From NCBI GenBank assembly GCA_001970955.1, contig MPUH01001207.1:1-21025 (forward strand): DNA of 21,025 nt, read 5' to 3'. Under the pieces are notes generated by a model, which did no database searches, was not told where the DNA came from, and saw only the letters and a program-made list of their open reading frames with translations. Positions 16,503 to 21,025 of the stretch are shown here, in pieces (the stretch's first letter is position 1; each line of letters opens with the position of its first letter). The stretch is from Stentor coeruleus. Lineage: Eukaryota > Ciliophora > Heterotrichea > Heterotrichida > Stentoridae. The position numbers were made by a program, and so were the translations under genes.

Positions 16503-18659
16503 ATGGAATGCCCTTTGTATATTCAGTTATTGATTGAAGAGGTAAAAATTCAATCTCATGATTTATCCTCAACTAAACTTAACCTGAGAATTGATAGTAT
16601 AACTAAAGTTTATCAATATCCATATCGGGATATATTCTTTCAAATTTCTAGCAAATACTGCCAGCCTGAAATAAAAATATCATTCCTTAGTCAGAAAATT
16701 ATAGCTGAAGGTTCTTATCAAATAAACAATTATAAAGCTTCAGAAAAATTTAGAATTCAACTCATAGGAAATAAAGATCCAATAGGCTATGCCATAATAA
16801 CTTTGAACCTTTTAGAACATTTAAACAAAGAAATTTGTAGGCACTGTTCACTTGCCACAGATATATTGACTCATAATTCAAAAAGTGCCAAAAAGTTAGC
16901 GGACTATGAAAATAGATTGGCTGAAAAAAATCTTGGATTGGAAATAGGCTTAAAATTTCTTGATGTTAAAAATAAAATAGAAAATGAAGATCTAAAATAT
17001 ATAAAAAATCTTCTTCTTGGGGCCCATGAAAAAATCAAAGCCCAAGAGCTTTATCAATGCATCTCTAACTCTTCAAATCGTTCATCTCATAAAACCTCAA
17101 ACGCCGTAAATCTTGATTATACAAAAATTATCGCAACTCTTGAGCAAGAAATCTCTAATCAAAACAAAACCATTGATTCAATGCACATAGAAAATAAAAA
17201 CTACATCGATCTTTACCTAAAAGAAAAATCGCGTAATAGAAGTGTATTAGAAGAAATCGAATCTTTGAAACTAGAAAACAATGTCCTTAAAGGTGAAATG
17301 ATAAAAATCAGAACCAATCATCGAAAAGCTAGTTGTGTCAACTCAACACTTGAAGATGTAGTCGAATGTAAAAAACAAGCTGAGCAAGAATTAGCAAAAA
17401 TTAGAGAATTGTATAGAAAAAGTATAGAAGAGTTCGCAAATGCAGGCAAAAGCTATGAAGATACAATTAGCAAATTAGCTCAAGAAAAAGACTCATTGGA
17501 AGCAGTAAAGGATAAGTTTCAGTTACAAATAAAAGAGCTTAAAATTCAAAACGACTCATTAAACAGTTTGGTCTTGGTTTTGAGGTCAGAAATTTCAGAA
17601 AAAGAAGCTAAAATCAAAGTCTTAGAAAGTTTCAACAAAGAATCAATGGCTGAGCATTTAATAAAAGAGAGCATCACAAGTCTTTACAAACAAATAGACG
17701 GGGACAAGCAGAGATTTAATGAGTTTTCAAGACTGATGCGCAAGGAAAAAAATGATATGCTCCAGAAAACCCTTAACCAAGCTGAAGAAATAAAAAAACT
17801 CAAAGAAAAGATTGATAGCCTAGAAACCTGCCTTCATCAAAGTCAACTAAAACTTGATGACACGACAGCAAAACTTAACACAATGAAGCAAAAAGTGATT
17901 ATAAGTCGCATTGAACTAGACATATCAGGGGAAATGCGCGAAGCTAAAACGCAAATAGTTGAATATGATACAACAGTAAGCAAAATTCTAGACTTTATAG
18001 TCAAATATATCCTTGATTTATCAGCAAAATATCTATTCCAACAAAGACTCATAACTAGAATGTTTAAGTATATAACTGACAAAGACTGTGAAATTATTCT
18101 TATACGGCACAAACTATTGCATGAGCAAGGGGGAATAAGTGTTTATACTCCAGAAAAAAATGACAATATTGATATAGCAATGGCTGATTATATAAATACT
18201 AGGCCAAACTTTTTAGAAGTTGGGTTTATCAGAGTAGATCAAGGGGTGTATTTGTTTGGCACAAAAATTGTCAAAGTTAAGCTCCAAAATAATCGGCTTA
18301 TTATGTGCCTTGGTGGAGGGTTTATGAGTATTGACGAATTTATAACGATTTTCACTCCACAAGAATTAGAAAAACTTGCAGAAAGGAAAAAATTCGATTT
18401 GATAAATGAGATGAAGATTGCTGTAAATGACTCACTATCGTTTGTTAGTGAAGGGGCATCAAGTCCAAACGATAGCACAGGAAAGAAAATCAGAATTGGT
18501 GGCAATTTAATAGATAAACTAAAAAACGAACTTATACAAAATGCTCCAAAAAGCGGAGTTTCCAGGGAAAATTCTAGAAGCTCCATCTCAAGTCCTCTAG
18601 TTTTCCATCAGTCAATGAGAAGTTCAGCAAGAAAGCCTTCGATGCCCACGAAAAATTAA
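16503..18659 (+). CDS. C2-like N-terminus, long coiled coil and GAR-like C-terminal region
   Basis: From ATG 16503 (MECPLYIQLLIEEVKI) this encodes 718 residues; an in-frame TTG 33 nt upstream is rejected as start. Residues 1-125 alternate beta strands like an N-terminal C2 domain (YRDIFFQISS, then KFRIQLIGNKDPIGYAIITL). About 195-480 is continuous coiled coil rich in Glu, Lys and Leu (ISKLAQEKDSLEAVKDKFQL, IKKLKEKIDSLETCLHQSQL). Residues near 568-625 (GFIRVDQGVYLFGTKIVKVK, then RLIMCLGGGFMSIDEFI) resemble the GAS2-related GAR domain, whose core is VRVGGGW-x-x-L-x-x-FL. The tail is Ser-rich and basic (KSGVSRENSRSSISS). Together this suggests a membrane- or microtubule-linked cytoskeletal protein (inference). 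It is intronless and has no signal peptide. It is the largest gene in the window. Confidence 0.8.
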   Translation: MECPLYIQLLIEEVKIQSHDLSSTKLNLRIDSITKVYQYPYRDIFFQISSKYCQPEIKISFLSQKIIAEGSYQINNYKASEKFRIQLIGNKDPIGYAIITLNLLEHLNKEICRHCSLATDILTHNSKSAKKLADYENRLAEKNLGLEIGLKFLDVKNKIENEDLKYIKNLLLGAHEKIKAQELYQCISNSSNRSSHKTSNAVNLDYTKIIATLEQEISNQNKTIDSMHIENKNYIDLYLKEKSRNRSVLEEIESLKLENNVLKGEMIKIRTNHRKASCVNSTLEDVVECKKQAEQELAKIRELYRKSIEEFANAGKSYEDTISKLAQEKDSLEAVKDKFQLQIKELKIQNDSLNSLVLVLRSEISEKEAKIKVLESFNKESMAEHLIKESITSLYKQIDGDKQRFNEFSRLMRKEKNDMLQKTLNQAEEIKKLKEKIDSLETCLHQSQLKLDDTTAKLNTMKQKVIISRIELDISGEMREAKTQIVEYDTTVSKILDFIVKYILDLSAKYLFQQRLITRMFKYITDKDCEIILIRHKLLHEQGGISVYTPEKNDNIDIAMADYINTRPNFLEVGFIRVDQGVYLFGTKIVKVKLQNNRLIMCLGGGFMSIDEFITIFTPQELEKLAERKKFDLINEMKIAVNDSLSFVSEGASSPNDSTGKKIRIGGNLIDKLKNELIQNAPKSGVSRENSRSSISSPLVFHQSMRSSARKPSMPTKN

Positions 18660-18727
18660 TATTTAGTTATGAAAAACGCTTTTTGAAGTTGTATATAAGT
18701 AAAGATAGAAAAATGATTAAATTTTAT

Positions 18728-19084
18728 TTATGACTTCCGCGGAGGTCTGATATGCTTTGTGCAGAGTAGATTCTTGCAAGGACATTTTATGCAAAATATA
18801 TTTTTTTTTATGCAAAACCTTATAAAGTTAAGCATTTGAGCAAGACTTACATCTATAACGACCATGTATTCTGCTGACCTCGGTTCAGAACAGCACTTAG
18901 CATTTTTAAAAATAGAAACAGTTAGCCCGGTATTCTCACGTTTAATCTCATAGTTAACTATAGTAATTGCATTATTTTCGTAGTATTTGCAAAAAATTAT
19001 GCTTGAAATTGTTAAGTTAACCAAATTATAGCTATTTTTTTCTGTATATTTGCTTTTGGCATTGTCTCTTCGCCGTGGAATAAT
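18728..19084 (-). CDS. Doubtful small ORF with Cys-rich end, no clear start
   Basis: The minus-strand frame is open from just after a TGA at 19085 to a TAA at 18728 (119 codons), but its first in-frame ATG is deep inside (EYMVVIDVS). The protein reads NLTISSIIFCKYYENNAIT, then EIKRENTGLTVSIF, and ends with several Cys (FCIKCPCKNLLC) and PPRKS. I recognise no family. An ATG upstream in another frame (MPKANIQKKIAII) would need removal of 20 nt (GTTAACTTAACAATTTCAAG), which does not match the 15-nt intron class. It could be a gene with an unseen first exon, a relic or a chance frame. Confidence 0.25.
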   Translation of the reverse strand: MIPRRRDNAKSKYTEKNSYNLVNLTISSIIFCKYYENNAITIVNYEIKRENTGLTVSIFKNAKCCSEPRSAEYMVVIDVSLAQMLNFIRFCIKKNIFCIKCPCKNLLCTKHIRPPRKS

Positions 19085-19460
19085 TCATTTGACTTTGAAG
19101 GCTGCAATGCACAATAAAATTTTATAACTGCTTCAAACTTTTGATATGAATTGTTTAAATTCAGTTATTTGAATAACCAAATATTTGTATTAAACTAAAC
19201 TTATATAATTATGAAAATAGTGCTTGGTATTGACAATTTAAATAGATTATAATAAAAGCTAAATAATATAAAAATAATTCAAGCAAACTGTTAAGCTTAT
19301 TTCTAAAAAAGATATTTGTACTAATATACTCACTTGGTTAAAACCTAATTTTCATCCTTCAATACCCATATACTTCCTTAGTAATCTAGAAAATTACTGA
19401 AATTATGTTAAATCTTTATACATATCTCATCCATTTATAATATCAACAATAGTTGGCAAA
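19085..19460. other. Divergent intergenic region
   Basis: AT-rich spacer before the small basic protein gene. I see no ORF or RNA gene. Confidence 0.45.
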
Positions 19461-19934
19461 ATGAATTCTCTTGAACAAAAAATCCAAAATTATGGTGCAT
19501 CCAAAAGCCCGAAGTCAACTTTCCAAGCTTCACGGTCCTTGAATCCAGACTTTCCACATGTTAGCAAGTTCGAAGATGTGACAAGATACAACAGCGCAAA
19601 TCATAATGTTTATTTTTATAAAGATTATCCTAATCGACAAGGCACTCCTATCAAAGCTGAACGTAAGCCAAGACCTCAAGGATATAGAAGAAGTGTAAGT
19701 CCTAAGAAACAGCATATAATACAGTTGATTGATAACGGAAGTGGAATAAACGATGAAGTTAAGCAGAGAATATTGCAGACTGCTTTAGAAGCACAAATAA
19801 GGACTGATGTAAGCCCACCTCAAGTCAAGAGAGTCGCTCCAGGACCTGCTGGATTTACTATGAATGATTTCCATAAACGTGAAACCAATGCTGGATATGC
19901 TAGAAATGGCTCTGGAGGATTTTATACTAGATAG
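19461..19934 (+). CDS. Small basic, probably disordered protein of unknown function
   Basis: ATG (MNSLEQKIQNYGASKSPKS) to TAG, 157 residues, intronless. It is rich in Lys, Arg, Pro, Ser and Asn, with repeated SP sites (KSPKS, RSVSPKK, DVSPPQVKR) that could be kinase targets. One short helix-like stretch (DEVKQRILQTALEAQIR) is the only likely folded part. The end is Gly/Tyr/Arg-rich (NAGYARNGSGGFYTR). There is no signal peptide or membrane helix. I do not recognise a family. It might be a cytoskeleton-associated or nucleic-acid-binding protein, but that rests only on composition. The clear ATG, codon pattern and length make it a likely real gene. Confidence 0.65.
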   Translation: MNSLEQKIQNYGASKSPKSTFQASRSLNPDFPHVSKFEDVTRYNSANHNVYFYKDYPNRQGTPIKAERKPRPQGYRRSVSPKKQHIIQLIDNGSGINDEVKQRILQTALEAQIRTDVSPPQVKRVAPGPAGFTMNDFHKRETNAGYARNGSGGFYTR

Positions 19935-20425
19935 TTTATTAGATAAATTGTTTTTAGTGAATTGCCAATAATGAAATAGGTTTGCTGATTGAATTAAATG
20001 AAATATGAAAAAATTATCTTTATGATTAGAACATAAAAATCATAGCAGGGGGTTGATGAACTATAACAAAATTGAAGTAAGTTTTTAATTAAACCAAGAT
20101 GATAAAGTAATTAAATTAATTAAAGAAGAAAAAGCAAGATTTGCTTTATAGTAAATTTACTTAATTAATATAATTTATATCAAAAATTGCATACTAAGCC
20201 CATATTCAGGGACAATAGAATTCCTCTCTCAAATAATACATACTACTATAAATAATTATATTCTAATCATTAAATCTTCATTAAATCCAAATTACTAAAC
20301 TGTAGTCCTAAAAAAAAACTTTTTATCTTTATTTTTATACCAAAATCTTGCATAAACTCACCATTCATCTCATTCAAAAAAATCACTACCAAACCATATC
20401 ATTTATTTTTATTATTTCATGATTT
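19935..20425. other. Intergenic region
   Basis: Very AT-rich, with a short GGGGG run near 20049. No ORF, RNA gene or intron-joined exon could be supported on either strand. Confidence 0.45.
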
Positions 20426-20915
20426 ATGCAATTATTATACTGGTTGCCAATCTCATACCTTGGCAATTAAAACTTGTAATTACTATTCGAAGAGCACAGT
20501 CTACTATTCCCGCTCGAACTCACCCCACAAAAATTCTATAAATTCTGATTAAATTGCGCAACATCAATTATCGGCACCTGTCTACTCCTATGCATTGCAT
20601 TAGAATTAGTAACACTTATAAAATTATCAGTAATTTTCGCTGTAGGATTTGCAAAAAATCTTTATGCATTTTTATTTAGCTGTTCTTGCATTTTTGTGCT
20701 GGAAGGGGCTATAAAATTTATAAATATTGCTTTGAGAATCTTTTCATTTTTATTTAGCTGTTCTTGCATTTTTGTGCTGGAAGGGGCTATAAAATTTATA
20801 AATATTGCTTTGAGAATCTTTATTGCTTATATTTTTAGTAATTCCTGGCTTTGATATTGATGGTCTAGATGGAGGAAGACTATTGTTTCTAGAAATAGTA
20901 GGGGTGATTCAGTAA
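20426..20915 (+). pseudogene. Broken M50 / site-2-protease-like membrane metalloprotease fragment
   Basis: One frame from ATG 20426 reads MQLLYWLPISYLGN, two TAA, LLFEEHSLLFPLELTPQKFY, TGA at 20546, then a long hydrophobic run (CATSIIGTCLLLCIALELV, VIFAVGFAKNLYAFLF, EGAIKFINIALRIF) of membrane helices. After about one extra base near 20840 the sequence reads PGFDIDGLDGGRLLFLEI, ending at TAA 20913. The LDGG(R) motif inside a hydrophobic context is the third metal-site motif of M50 intramembrane proteases (site-2 protease, RseP, SpoIVFB). The HExxH motif is not seen upstream, so this is at best the C-terminal half. None of the stops lies in a 15-nt intron. A 77-bp duplication interrupts it. 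It is either a pseudogene or a poorly assembled gene. Confidence 0.5.
20667..20821 (+). repeat. 77-bp tandem duplication (78-bp period)
   Basis: Positions 20667-20743 and 20745-20821 are identical, with one base between them. The 78-bp period is 26 codons, so the hydrophobic frame stays open across both. It resembles the other assembly-type duplications in the window. Confidence 0.9.
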
Positions 20916-21025
20916 TTTTGCATTAAAAAACATTAATTTTTCATAATAATATAAAGGCTGGTGGCATGATGATAAACAACGTGATATACTTGGCCAGATA
21001 GAGCATGCTGTAAAGGGAATTATCT

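Noticed and set aside
18239..18586. Minus-strand ORF of 115 codons opposite the C2/coiled-coil gene
   Set aside because: It overlaps a well-supported coding region fully and has only antisense composition.
18732..18747. GACTTCCGCGGAGGTC, a near-perfect palindrome
   Set aside because: It lies inside a possible coding frame, has no loop for a hairpin, and is a single 16-bp event with one mismatched pair; no function can be argued.
1..21025. CRISPR arrays, insertion sequences, prokaryotic operons or phage genes
   Set aside because: There are no regularly spaced repeats, transposase motifs or polycistronic gene runs; the genes are eukaryotic with spliceosomal mini-introns.

Overview
The window looks like nuclear (probably macronuclear) DNA of a heterotrich ciliate, most likely Stentor or a close relative. 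It is very AT-rich and gene-dense. Genes are short and broken only by introns of exactly 15 nt. I placed nine such introns in five genes. All fit GT(A/G)-N5-TA-NN-(T/C)AG, and removing each one rejoins a reading frame that is otherwise cut by a TGA, TAA or TAG. Tryptophan in the intact genes is always TGG and glutamine is CAA/CAG, which agrees with the standard code. No CDS here ends in TGA, so a Blepharisma-like code (UGA = Trp) is not formally excluded. The species call is inference from this gene structure.

Layout. 186-950: a frame-broken gene with a receiver-like start. 1124-1534 (-): a small proline-rich protein. 1872-2279 (+): histone H2A. 2745-4298 (+): a BTB-Tubby fusion with three tiny introns. 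4719-5954 (-): a WD/beta-propeller-like protein. 5955-8111: a gene-poor stretch with decayed C2H2 zinc-finger pieces on both strands and a weak carrier-like fragment. 8112-8537 (+): CcmH, for mitochondrial cytochrome c maturation. 8981-9892 (+): a seven-TM protein. 9965-10627 (-): a histidine phosphatase. 11584-12204 (-): an LRR protein, divergent from 12269-13156 (+), a NudE/NDEL1-like dynein regulator. 13683-15095 (-): a CDPK-type pseudokinase. 15615-16190 (-): SAR1. 16503-18659 (+): a C2-like/coiled-coil protein with a GAR-like C-terminal region. 18728-19084 (-): a doubtful ORF. 19461-19934 (+): a small basic protein. About 20426-20915 (+): a broken M50 site-2-protease-like gene.

This is a set of unrelated housekeeping, trafficking, cytoskeletal and signalling genes, not an operon or defence island. 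Recurring themes are membrane traffic and the cytoskeleton (SAR1, NudE, the C2/coiled-coil protein) and signalling adaptors (BTB-Tubby, pseudo-CDPK, 7TM). The most unusual gene products are the BTB-Tubby fusion, the CDPK that keeps good EF-hands but has lost catalytic kinase residues, and an H2A whose C-terminus is AQDI where H2A.X would have SQ(E/D)-hydrophobic.

Assembly caution. Three single-N gaps (6161, 10556, 11870) are each flanked by identical 24-, 62- and 50-bp direct copies, which look like unmerged contig overlaps. Four more head-to-tail duplications (about 2852-3065, 3063-3172, 7444-7613, 20667-20821) have no N. Two of these carry one mismatch between copies, and two break the BTB frame in a way that cancels only if both are collapsed. 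These copies are probably not biological.
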